A DNA stretch of 7,843 nt from Anaerolinea thermophila (GTDB lineage: Bacteria; Chloroflexota; Anaerolineae; Anaerolineales; DRKV01): the NCBI GenBank assembly GCA_020722405.1, contig DYKW01000082.1, positions 1-7,843 of the forward strand. The letters run 5' to 3'. Below the pieces are notes generated by a model, which was not told the DNA's origin, ran no database searches, and saw nothing but the letters and a program-made list of their open reading frames with translations. The first letter of the stretch is position 1, and every line of letters starts with the position of its first letter. The position numbers and the translations under genes were made by a program. This document shows, in pieces, positions 1 to 5,260 of the stretch.

Positions 1-174
1 TTCACCCTGCGGGTACTTCGCGGGACGTTTCCCCTTCTTTTTGAGATGATACCAATTCTCAGTATGAAGGCCCCTATCCACAGATGGTGCAGATTTTTGT
101 TTTGAATCTGCGCCCTCTGCAAAATCTGCGGATGAATCAAACCCATATTGAGAATTGCCTTGAAATTTGCCCAT
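1..174 (-). CDS. Possible partial gene running off the left edge, hypothetical protein N-terminus
   Basis: On the minus strand an ATG at 174-172 opens a frame with no stop for 58 codons to the window edge, preceded in frame by a stop at 183-181. The first half of the peptide is Ser/Ala/Asp/Gln-rich and looks disordered. The last 20 residues visible are rich in Lys, Tyr and Pro (they include NWYHLKKKGKRPAKYPQGE) and read like a real basic protein segment. I do not recognise a family. The disordered half coincides with the hairpin at 76-133, so repeat DNA may have been absorbed into the reading frame, or the real start is the GTG at 81-79. No good ribosome binding site precedes ATG 174. A TATAGC at 185-180 with TTGCAA 17 bp upstream would place transcription near the ATG, giving a leaderless message. 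Chance open frames of this length are not rare, so confidence is moderate to low. Confidence 0.4.
   Translation of the reverse strand, partial: MGKFQGNSQYGFDSSADFAEGADSKQKSAPSVDRGLHTENWYHLKKKGKRPAKYPQGE
76..133. repeat. Two-part imperfect hairpin (dispersed repeat-like)
   Basis: ATCCACAGAT at 76-85 faces ATCTGCGGAT at 124-133 with one mismatch. Inside it, GGTGCAGATT at 86-95 pairs with AATCTGCGCC at 105-114 (nine Watson-Crick pairs and one G-U) around a 9-base loop; bases 115-123 bulge out. ATCTGTGGAT recurs exactly at 271-280, so this looks like a family of related repeat arms. No T-run follows on either strand, so it is not a standard terminator. Confidence 0.55.
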
Positions 175-187
175 CTTGCGCTATACT
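160..187 (+). promoter_or_regulatory. Sigma-70-type promoter of the Nudix regulator gene
   Basis: TTGAAA at 160-165 and TATACT at 182-187 are separated by 16 bp, a good match to the housekeeping consensus. Transcription would begin near 194, giving an untranslated leader of about 145 bases before GTG 338. The -35 box lies inside the start of the possible minus-strand gene at 1-174. Confidence 0.5.
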
Positions 188-197
188 CTTTACATGC

Positions 198-212
198 GAA
201 ATTTGCAATTTC
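198..212. promoter_or_regulatory. Palindromic operator candidate at the promoter start site
   Basis: GAAATT (198-203), TGC (204-206), AATTTC (207-212) is a perfect inverted repeat with 6 bp arms and a 3 bp centre. It lies just after the predicted start of transcription. The 9-mer GAAATTTGC within it (198-206) is repeated exactly at 162-170, overlapping the -35 box, so two similar sites flank the -10. ACATG (192-196) and CATGT (216-220) extend the symmetry slightly off-centre. The arrangement suits a repressor, possibly the downstream regulator itself; that link is inference. Confidence 0.4.
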
Positions 213-242
213 CTACATGTCACAACGCAAGACTGTAGGTAA

Positions 243-277
243 CACAGATATCGCCGATTCAATCTACGGCATCTGTG
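243..277 (+). repeat. Hairpin in the leader of the Nudix regulator mRNA
   Basis: CACAGAT (243-249) pairs with ATCTGTG (271-277) and, inside, GCCG (253-256) pairs with CGGC (267-270). Its 3' arm belongs to the 10-mer ATCTGTGGAT at 271-280, the exact reverse complement of 76-85. The upstream GTG at 275, an alternative start for the next gene, would be buried in this stem. Confidence 0.4.
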
Positions 278-320
278 GATGAATTTCCAAAGCCAGAGGT
301 CGTCCGTTACAAAAATTCGC

Positions 321-328
321 AGGAAGGA
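321..328 (+). promoter_or_regulatory. Ribosome binding site that favours GTG 338
   Basis: AGGAAGGA lies 9 bases before the GTG at 338. It is the strongest Shine-Dalgarno-like sequence near this gene and decides in favour of the shorter start over GTG 275. Confidence 0.55.
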
Positions 329-337
329 TACCAGAGC

Positions 338-1024
338 GTGCCATACACTTACGATTACCCCCGCCCAGCATTAACTGTAGACATTGTCATCTTCACACTG
401 CAAGAGGAGGAATTGCACGTCTTGCTCGTGCAGCGGGCCCAGGAACCTTTTAAAGGCATGTGGGCACTCCCCGGCGGCTTCATCCATATTGACGAAAGCC
501 TGGAAGAAGCCGCACTACGGGAACTGAGAGAAGAGACCGGCCTGGAAGGAGAATGCTATCTAGAACAACTTTACACCTATGGCGATCCAGGGCGAGACCC
601 GCGCGAACGCGTCGTCAGCGTGGCCTATTTTGCCCTGGTATCCGGCAATCGCCTGATAGCAGGGCCAGGCGAGAGCGACGTACAAGCAGCCCACTGGCAC
701 GCCATCACCACCTTGCCGGCACTGGCCTTTGACCACACCGATATTTTACGCTATGCCTTACGCCGTCTACGCTACAAATTAGAATACACTGCTGTGGGTT
801 TTGAGTTACTCCCCGAAGAATTCACCCTAACAGAATTGCAACAAACTTACGAGATCATCTTAGGCGAAACATTGGACAAGCGGAATTTCCGTCGCCGCAT
901 CTTGAAAGCCAATGTCATCGAAGAAACGGGCATCTATCACACAGGGCAAGGCCGCCCCGCAAAACTCTATCGTTACCGTAAAGATGCCATCGCAGAAGTC
1001 AAAACTCGCCGCCTATTTCCTTAA
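338..1024 (+). CDS. NrtR-like Nudix-domain transcriptional regulator
   Basis: The 228-residue protein joins a Nudix fold (about 10-135) to a C-terminal winged helix (about 150-215). The family senses ADP-ribose or related nucleotides and usually represses NAD-related or pentose genes. The Nudix box is intact: G47, E53, then REL-REETGL at 61-69 with E62, E65 and E66, so it may still hydrolyse substrate, unlike NrtR members that have lost these residues. The winged helix carries FTLTELQQTYEIILG and the basic DKRNFRRRIL run typical of this group. I chose GTG 338 because AGGAAGGA lies at 321-328, 9 bases upstream, and because the family normally starts just before YTYDYPRPALTVD. The frame also opens at GTG 275 (249 residues), but that codon has no ribosome binding site and sits in a hairpin. 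No NAD-synthesis gene is in the window, so the target is unknown. Autoregulation through 198-212 is inference. Confidence 0.88.
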   Translation: MPYTYDYPRPALTVDIVIFTLQEEELHVLLVQRAQEPFKGMWALPGGFIHIDESLEEAALRELREETGLEGECYLEQLYTYGDPGRDPRERVVSVAYFALVSGNRLIAGPGESDVQAAHWHAITTLPALAFDHTDILRYALRRLRYKLEYTAVGFELLPEEFTLTELQQTYEIILGETLDKRNFRRRILKANVIEETGIYHTGQGRPAKLYRYRKDAIAEVKTRRLFP

Positions 1025-1342
1025 AAAAAAGCGTTACCCCGCTATGCCGTGTGTCTGTTCAGGTCTGAACCTGCTTACGCAGGGTTGGGCTCCGCCCCGA
1101 AAGTTCCGCCTTGGCTCCAGCCTATCGCGTCCCTCTCGTAAGTTAGAACCCATTCGTAAAAGTGTTGGCTCAGCGCCTATATTGAACAGCAAGCACGTAC
1201 ACAGCAGGGCAATTAATTTATACCATAAAAACGCCTATCTGAACAGATTTGCCAACTGCGGTTGTGTAGGCATAAAACAGACAAGCACCGCCAAAACAAC
1301 CAGTTGCGCCGCAAGCAGAGATATTCACCACAAAATTTTCCT
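1025..1342. other. Non-coding spacer with short hairpins
   Basis: About 318 bases without a convincing gene. An A8 run at 1023-1030 spans the regulator's stop. GTTCAG/CTGAAC (1057-1070) and the alternative CAGGT/ACCTG (1060-1073) form overlapping small hairpins, and GGGC/GCCC (1087-1097) forms another. None has the T-run needed for an intrinsic terminator on either strand. The reading frames that cross this region encode low-quality peptides rich in Lys, Ser and Cys. I see no tRNA, riboswitch or clear promoter. Confidence 0.5.
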
Positions 1343-1819
1343 ATGGACAAAACCACTTTACTCACAAAAATGGAGGCACATCGCTCCGACCTACTCGATG
1401 CACTTGAAACGCTGCCAGAGGAAGCCTTTGATTTGCCCTACGAGGAACAGTGGACACTCAAAGACACCCTAGCGCACTTGACCCATTGGGAAGCCCAACT
1501 CATCACGGCACTTTGGCACCTCAAAAATGGGCGCAAACCATCTACAGCACATTTTTCTACTCGCAGCCGAGATGAAATCAACGCCGAGTGGTACGCTCAA
1601 AGCAAGAATCGTCCCCTTGAATTCGTCTGGCAAGACTTTGTCACCATTCGGGATCAAACTATCCTGCGCGTGGAGGCAATCTCCGAGCACAACCTGGGGA
1701 AACGCTACCCTTGGCTAGGCGATCTCACGTTATCCGATTGGATCGCGCGTTACACTTTCGAGCACGATGAAAAACACCTTGGAAAAATAGAAACGTGGCG
1801 AAAAACTCACGCATTCTAA
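1343..1819 (+). CDS. DinB/ClbS-like four-helix bundle protein
   Basis: The 158-residue protein begins MDKTTLLTKMEAHRSDLLDAL and resembles the DinB superfamily, closest by eye to the ClbS/DfsB (DUF1706) branch. It has an early WTLKDTLAHLTHWE helix and a late FEHDEKHLGKIETW helix. H45, H141 and H145 are placed like the metal-binding His triad of DinB proteins, and H48 is nearby. Family members include damage-induced proteins, bacillithiol or mycothiol transferases, and the colibactin-resistance hydrolase ClbS, so the substrate cannot be assigned. ATG 1343 is chosen because it gives the family N-terminus; the frame also opens at TTG 1262, but that adds an unlikely leader. There is no visible Shine-Dalgarno sequence. 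The end overlaps the following lipoprotein gene by 25 bases, which suggests co-transcription and translational coupling. Confidence 0.82.
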   Translation: MDKTTLLTKMEAHRSDLLDALETLPEEAFDLPYEEQWTLKDTLAHLTHWEAQLITALWHLKNGRKPSTAHFSTRSRDEINAEWYAQSKNRPLEFVWQDFVTIRDQTILRVEAISEHNLGKRYPWLGDLTLSDWIARYTFEHDEKHLGKIETWRKTHAF

Positions 1820-2418
1820 AGATGTGGTTCTTGGTTGGCTGGCTGGTCGTGGGGCTGGCCTGCAAAACCCTGGTGCCTGGCAAAACACTGCCATCGGCGC
1901 CTGGCGAAACACTGCCACCTATTCCGACGGCTTCTGGCCAGATATTGGCTACACCCGAGCAATCAACGCAAAAAACAGGCGTTGGTTTCAGCCGCACCCA
2001 TCCTGTACCCTATGGAGAAACAGCCAGCGCGCGCGATGTAAGTTTTCGCGTCCTGGAGGTTCTGCAAGGCGAATCGGCTTGGAAAGAATTGGAGCAGGCA
2101 AACAGGTACAACGCCCCCGCGCCAGACGGCTTCACTTGGATGCTGATTCGGTTGTGGGTCGGGAATGATAGCAATAGGGAGATTTCATCTCCCCCCCGTT
2201 ATTTCATGTTAACCGGCAACCTGGGGTATGCCTATTTTATGAAGGCACAGTGCCCCCAGAGCCTCGCCTGCCCGATACCCTGTCTCCGGCATCCATCGCA
2301 GAAGGCTGGGTGCCGTATCTGGTGCAAAGCAGAGATGACAATCTGCTCTTGTTTTACAATTCTGATGACAGAGAAGAACCCATCACCTTCCTGGCACTTT
2401 CTCCCAACGCAGCCGTGA
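1795..2418 (+). CDS. N-terminal fragment of the broken lipoprotein gene
   Basis: This frame encodes the signal peptide, the linker and most of the first DUF4352-like domain. After about residue 148 (base 2238) the sequence turns into an out-of-frame tail of about 59 residues rich in Cys and Pro, ending at 2418. If translated as it stands, the product would be a lipoprotein with a truncated first domain. It starts 25 bases inside the DinB-like gene. Confidence 0.55.
   Translation: MAKNSRILKMWFLVGWLVVGLACKTLVPGKTLPSAPGETLPPIPTASGQILATPEQSTQKTGVGFSRTHPVPYGETASARDVSFRVLEVLQGESAWKELEQANRYNAPAPDGFTWMLIRLWVGNDSNREISSPPRYFMLTGNLGYAYFMKAQCPQSLACPIPCLRHPSQKAGCRIWCKAEMTICSCFTILMTEKNPSPSWHFLPTQP
1873..1920 (+). 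repeat. 24 bp tandem duplication in the lipoprotein linker
   Basis: Bases 1873-1896 and 1897-1920 match at 20 of 24 positions. In frame they encode VPGKTLPS and APGETLPP, a repeated Pro-Gly-x-Thr-Leu-Pro linker directly after the lipidated cysteine region. Confidence 0.7.
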
Positions 2419-2888
2419 CGGGGTCAACCCCAGCGCTTGCCCCCTCCGGTGACCTGGGTACACGCCCCGACGCCCCTGCGCCTGCCGGGGAAACGGTCAG
2501 CGTTCATGGGTGGACGTTGCGAATAGATGAGTCCCTGCGCGGCGCGGCCGCCTGGCAACTCATCTCGCAGGCCAATCGCTTCAACACTGCCCCCGCTGAG
2601 GGGCGCGAATACCTGGCCGTACGTCTTACCGTACAGGCCACACACACCGACGAACGTTACAACGCGTTCATCTCCTCAACGATAGATTGCCTAGATGGCA
2701 AAACCATCTACGAAGAGGCCGACGTCGTCGCCCCATCGCCCCGTCTGAGTGAGGTGCGCCTGTTTCCCGGCGCGACCACCAGCGGGTGGATGGTGTTGGA
2801 TGTCCCCGAGGGAGCCACCTGTACGTTGCGCTATCGGGCACTCTTTGACTTTTACGACGAACAAACCAGGTATTTGGCAATACCGTAA
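2250..2888 (+). CDS. C-terminal fragment of the broken lipoprotein gene
   Basis: The frame is open from 2178, and GTG 2250 is the first usable start, but no ribosome binding site precedes it and it has no signal peptide. It carries the last strands of domain 1 (residues 1 to about 50), a Pro/Ala linker, and a complete second DUF4352-like domain (about 78-205) with GWTLRIDESLRGAAAW, QANRFN and SGWMVLDVPEGATCTLRY. It is best read as the rest of the gene that starts at 1795. Confidence 0.6.
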   Translation: MPPEPRLPDTLSPASIAEGWVPYLVQSRDDNLLLFYNSDDREEPITFLALSPNAAVTGSTPALAPSGDLGTRPDAPAPAGETVSVHGWTLRIDESLRGAAAWQLISQANRFNTAPAEGREYLAVRLTVQATHTDERYNAFISSTIDCLDGKTIYEEADVVAPSPRLSEVRLFPGATTSGWMVLDVPEGATCTLRYRALFDFYDEQTRYLAIP

Positions 2889-2920
2889 TTAGGTAGTTGG
2901 ATAGTTAGGTAGTTAGGTAG
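2889..2920. repeat. Four 8 bp tandem repeats (TTAGGTAG)
   Basis: TTAGGTAG occurs at 2889-2896, 2905-2912 and 2913-2920, with a variant TTGGATAG at 2897-2904. It follows directly on the stop of the lipoprotein gene, in the spacer between converging genes, and abuts a second unrelated tandem repeat. Confidence 0.85.
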
Positions 2921-2948
2921 TTTTGCATTTTGCATTTTGCATTTTGCA
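2921..2948. repeat. Four perfect 7 bp tandem repeats (TTTTGCA)
   Basis: TTTTGCA is repeated four times without error, plus two extra T. Heptamer arrays of this kind occur between genes in some cyanobacteria and Chloroflexota, and their copy number often varies between strains through slippage. The array sits 19 bases before the end of the dehydrogenase gene on the other strand. Confidence 0.9.
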
Positions 2949-2967
2949 TTCCACCGTGACCCGTCCA

Positions 2968-3969
2968 TCAATCCCCAATTCGCAAAACCGCCTCTCCCCG
3001 AATACGGCTGTGCTTGAGATCGTCCAAGGCGCGGCGTGCCTCTTCGAGACGGTAGACCTGGGTATCCGCGCGCACAGGAATTTCCGCTGCCAAGCGCAGG
3101 AATTCTACACCATCTCGATAGGTCGCATTGGCGACGCTGCGCAGCGTGCGTTCACCATAGATCAGCGAATAAGGCATTTGTGGAATGGGCGACATGTGAA
3201 TGGCATTGATGGCCAACGTGCCGCCGGGACGCAATTTTTCCAGCGCCAAAGGCACTAACGCACCGGCCGGCGCGAAAATCACCGCCCGATCCAGGCGTTC
3301 CGGGGCTTCGTCCTCAGCATCGCCAACCCACACCGCCCCCAAATCCAACGCATGTAGACGGTGCTCGGCCGAACGGGTGAAGACATACACCGGGCACCCC
3401 CAATGGCGGGCAACCTGGATGGCAATGTGGGCGCTGGCGCCGAAGCCAAACAACCCCAAGCGTTCACCGGGCTGCAAATCGGCCTTGTGCAACGAACGGT
3501 AGCCAATGATACCGGCGCACAACAAGGGCGCGGCCTGCTGATCGGAAATGCCCTCCGGCAAGGCCAGCACATAGCGGGCATCGGCCAACATAAATTCCGC
3601 ATAACCGCCGTCGGCGTGAAAGCCTGTGAAGCGCGCCTGCGGACACAAGTTTTCTTCCCCGCGTCGACAGAATTCACACTCCCCACAGGCGGCATACAGC
3701 CAGGGCACACCTACTCGCTGCCCCACGCGCCAAGTCGTTACCCCCTCACCCAAAGCAGCAATGCGACCCACCACCTGATGCCCAGGGGTAATTGGATAGG
3801 CCGGTGGCGTGATGTCGCCTTCCACAGTGTGCAAATCGGTGTGACAAACGCCACAAACCTGCACTTCAATCAACACCTGTCCAGCCCGTGGCTGAGGGAC
3901 TGGTCGTTCTTCTAAACGAAAATCGGCATCAGGTAAAACGTCGGGACGATACAAACGCCAGGATTTCAT
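2968..3969 (-). CDS. Zinc-dependent alcohol dehydrogenase (MDR family)
   Basis: This 333-residue cytoplasmic oxidoreductase of the medium-chain dehydrogenase superfamily would interconvert an alcohol and its aldehyde or ketone. Catalytic zinc ligands are C42 (GVCHTDLH), H64 (PGHQVVG) and C151 (LLCAG). The structural zinc site is C95, C98, C101 and C109. The Rossmann motif is GLFGFGASAHIAIQ (172-185). After the second strand the sequence is VFTRS (197-200 region) rather than an acidic residue, which hints at NADP(H); that is inference. Gln65 replaces the more usual Glu of GHE. By length and motifs it resembles the small zinc-binding dehydrogenase subfamily that includes mycobacterial AdhA; the substrate is unknown. 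ATG 3969 is chosen over ATG 3981 because GGAGG (3979-3975) lies 5 bases upstream of it and overlaps the longer start. It follows ino1 on the same strand after 211 bases. Confidence 0.9.
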   Translation of the reverse strand: MKSWRLYRPDVLPDADFRLEERPVPQPRAGQVLIEVQVCGVCHTDLHTVEGDITPPAYPITPGHQVVGRIAALGEGVTTWRVGQRVGVPWLYAACGECEFCRRGEENLCPQARFTGFHADGGYAEFMLADARYVLALPEGISDQQAAPLLCAGIIGYRSLHKADLQPGERLGLFGFGASAHIAIQVARHWGCPVYVFTRSAEHRLHALDLGAVWVGDAEDEAPERLDRAVIFAPAGALVPLALEKLRPGGTLAINAIHMSPIPQMPYSLIYGERTLRSVANATYRDGVEFLRLAAEIPVRADTQVYRLEEARRALDDLKHSRIRGEAVLRIGD

Positions 3970-3974
3970 AGCAT

Positions 3975-3979
3975 CCTCC
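3975..3979 (-). promoter_or_regulatory. Ribosome binding site that sets the dehydrogenase start at 3969
   Basis: GGAGG on the minus strand lies 5 bases before the ATG at 3969. The alternative ATG at 3981 lies within ATGGAGG, just upstream of the site, and has no such motif of its own. Confidence 0.75.
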
Positions 3980-4010
3980 ATAATCAGTACTTGAGAAAAC
4001 TGCTCCGTAA

Positions 4011-4048
4011 GACAGGCTTTCCAGCCTGTCGGTAGCCTGGAAAGCCTG
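4011..4048. repeat. REP-like inverted hairpin pair
   Basis: GACAGGCT (4011-4018), TTCC, AGCCTGTC (4023-4030) is a perfect 8 bp stem with a 4-base loop. CAGGCTTTCCAG (4013-4024) recurs as its exact reverse complement CTGGAAAGCCTG at 4037-4048. The two units are thus head to head and can form alternative structures, as in paired REP elements. No T-run follows on the minus strand, so it is not a classic terminator, though it could stabilise or attenuate the ino1 transcript end. Confidence 0.75.
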
Positions 4049-4079
4049 CTCTACTAAAAATGGAGACATGGAAGGGGGA

Positions 4080-4094
4080 AGGTGACTATCACCT
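4080..4094. repeat. 15 bp dyad, copy 1 (operator or dispersed repeat)
   Basis: AGGTGA (4080-4085), CTA, TCACCT (4089-4094) is a perfect inverted repeat with 6 bp arms. A related copy lies 47 bp away at 4127-4141. It lies about 110 bases upstream of the dehydrogenase start. Confidence 0.5.
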
Positions 4095-4126
4095 ATCCAC
4101 GGGCAGCCTTGGCCTATCCCTTGAAG

Positions 4127-4141
4127 AGATGACCGTCACCT
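4127..4141. repeat. 15 bp dyad, copy 2
   Basis: AGATGACCGTCACCT is an imperfect dyad that matches copy 1 at 12 of 15 positions. The two copies may be operators for the dehydrogenase gene or units of a dispersed repeat; the sequence alone does not decide. Confidence 0.45.
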
Positions 4142-4180
4142 TTGATTCCCAAAATCCCCTTCATGAGCCGCGCGCACGCG

Positions 4181-5260
4181 CTACTCACCACGGATAAAGG
4201 CCTCGGTCATCTCACGCGCTACATCATCCTTGAATTGCTTGGGAGGCGTCTTCATGAAATAGGATGCCGGGCCAATCAACGGGCCGGCCAGGCCGCGGTC
4301 CAACCCCAATTTGGCACAGCGCACGGCATCAATCATCACGCCGGCCGAGTTAGGGGAATCCCACACTTCCAATTTGGTCTCCAGGTTGAGCGGCACATTG
4401 CCAAAGGTGGTGCCTTCCATGCGGATATAGCACCATTTGCGGTCGGTCAACCATGGCACATAGTCGCTGGGGCCAACGTGCACCGCTTCTGTGGGCAGCG
4501 TGTATGGCAACATGCTGGTCACCGCGCCGGTTTTGGAAATCTTCTTCGATTCCAGGCGTTCGCGCTCCAACATGTTGAGGAAATCGGTATTGCCGCCAAA
4601 GTTCAACTGATAAGTACGGTCGACGCGCACGCCGCGGTCAACGAACAAACTGGTCAACACACGATGCAGGATGGTTGCGCCAAGCTGGCTCTTGATGTCA
4701 TCGCCGATGATGGGCAGGCCGCGCTCACGGAAACGGTTGGCCCAATATTCAGAACTGGCAATGAAAACCGGAATGCCGTTCACAAAGGCACAACCGGCTT
4801 CTAAAACCTGCTCCACGTACCATTTAGTAGCCATCTCGGAGCCAACGGGCAGGAAATTAATGACCACGTCCGTTTTGGTATCTCGCAGAATACCAACGAT
4901 ATCGTCGGTGGGGCCAGGGGCTTTTTTAACCACCTGCGAAAGGTACTTGCCCAACCCGTCATGCGTCATACCGCGGTAAACTTTGACGCCCAAATGGGGC
5001 ACCTCGGCAAATTTGTACGTGTTGTTCGGGTAAGCAAAAATGGCTTCGGACAAATCCTTCCCTACTTTGGTATCCACGACATCGAAGGCTGCGGTAAACT
5101 CAATGTCGCTTACATGGTAGCCACCCAATCTGACGTGCATCAAACCGGGAATTTGCTGGTCGTCGGGGGCGTTCTTATAGAACTCGACACCTTGCACGAG
5201 CGAGGAAGCACAGTTGCCTACGCCAATGATGGCTACACGAACTTTTCTATTCGCACTCAT
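4181..5260 (-). CDS. ino1: Inositol-3-phosphate synthase
   Basis: This 359-residue enzyme converts glucose 6-phosphate to 1L-myo-inositol 1-phosphate using tightly bound NAD, the first step towards inositol lipids and solutes. The N-terminal Rossmann motif is IIGVGNCASS (11-20). Other family hallmarks are INFLPVGSEMATKWY (134-148), GDDIKSQLGATILHR (186-200) in the active site, LNFGGNTDFLNM (219-230) and DSPNSAGVMIDAVRCAKLG (301-319). The length is close to the actinobacterial form (Mycobacterium Ino1 is slightly longer) and far shorter than eukaryotic enzymes. The start at ATG 5260 is supported by AAGGAG (5276-5271), 10 bases upstream. It is divergent from the histidine kinase, with 137 bases between starts, and is followed on the same strand by the dehydrogenase. 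No inositol-phosphatase or phosphatidylinositol-synthase gene is in the window, so the end product is not shown here. All conserved blocks are intact. Confidence 0.96.
   Translation of the reverse strand: MSANRKVRVAIIGVGNCASSLVQGVEFYKNAPDDQQIPGLMHVRLGGYHVSDIEFTAAFDVVDTKVGKDLSEAIFAYPNNTYKFAEVPHLGVKVYRGMTHDGLGKYLSQVVKKAPGPTDDIVGILRDTKTDVVINFLPVGSEMATKWYVEQVLEAGCAFVNGIPVFIASSEYWANRFRERGLPIIGDDIKSQLGATILHRVLTSLFVDRGVRVDRTYQLNFGGNTDFLNMLERERLESKKISKTGAVTSMLPYTLPTEAVHVGPSDYVPWLTDRKWCYIRMEGTTFGNVPLNLETKLEVWDSPNSAGVMIDAVRCAKLGLDRGLAGPLIGPASYFMKTPPKQFKDDVAREMTEAFIRGE

Larger units (their letters stand above)
1795..2888 (+). pseudogene. Frameshifted lipoprotein with two DUF4352-like domains
   Basis: Two overlapping frames (1795-2418 and 2250-2888) read as one protein of about 364 residues if a single T is restored in the T4 run at 2235-2238. 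Residues 1-23 form a lipoprotein signal: KNSRILK, a hydrophobic WFLVGWLVVG stretch and a GLAC lipobox with Cys23. A Pro-rich linker and two copies of a beta-rich DUF4352-like domain follow. The copies share GxxAWxxxxQANRxN, a PAxG turn, an RLxV strand, Y-E-x-x-V-x-P-x-PRL and a late G-W-x-x-x-V strand. With the T restored, copy 1 reads YAYFYEGTVPPEPRLPD, matching TIYEEADVVAPSPRLSE in copy 2; that alignment places the break. The protein would be anchored outside the membrane; its role is unknown. GTG 1795 supplies the positive n-region that ATG 1822 lacks. A true mutation, a strain variant or a sequencing error are all possible. Confidence 0.72.

Noticed and set aside
1057..1097. Intrinsic terminator after the Nudix regulator
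   Set aside because: The hairpins are short and no T-run follows on either strand.
912..1472. Plus-strand open frame of 186 codons across the 1025-1342 spacer
   Set aside because: It overlaps the ends of two real genes in another frame and encodes a low-complexity Lys/Ser/Cys-rich peptide.
2235..2241. Programmed -1 frameshift in the lipoprotein gene
   Set aside because: The heptamer T-TTT-ATG does not fit the X-XXY-YYZ slippery pattern, and I see no supporting downstream stem, so a simple base loss is likelier.
2889..2950. CRISPR array
   Set aside because: The units are 7-8 bp head-to-tail repeats without spacers.
3361..3915. Plus-strand open frame of 184 codons
   Set aside because: It is a shadow of the dehydrogenase gene on the other strand, whose zinc ligands and Rossmann motif are intact.
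3970..3981. ATG 3981 as the dehydrogenase start
   Set aside because: It lies against the GGAGG that serves ATG 3969 and has no ribosome binding site of its own.
4142..4804. Plus-strand open frame of 220 codons
   Set aside because: It is antisense to the fully conserved ino1 gene; its His/Gln/Ala-rich product has no recognisable domain.
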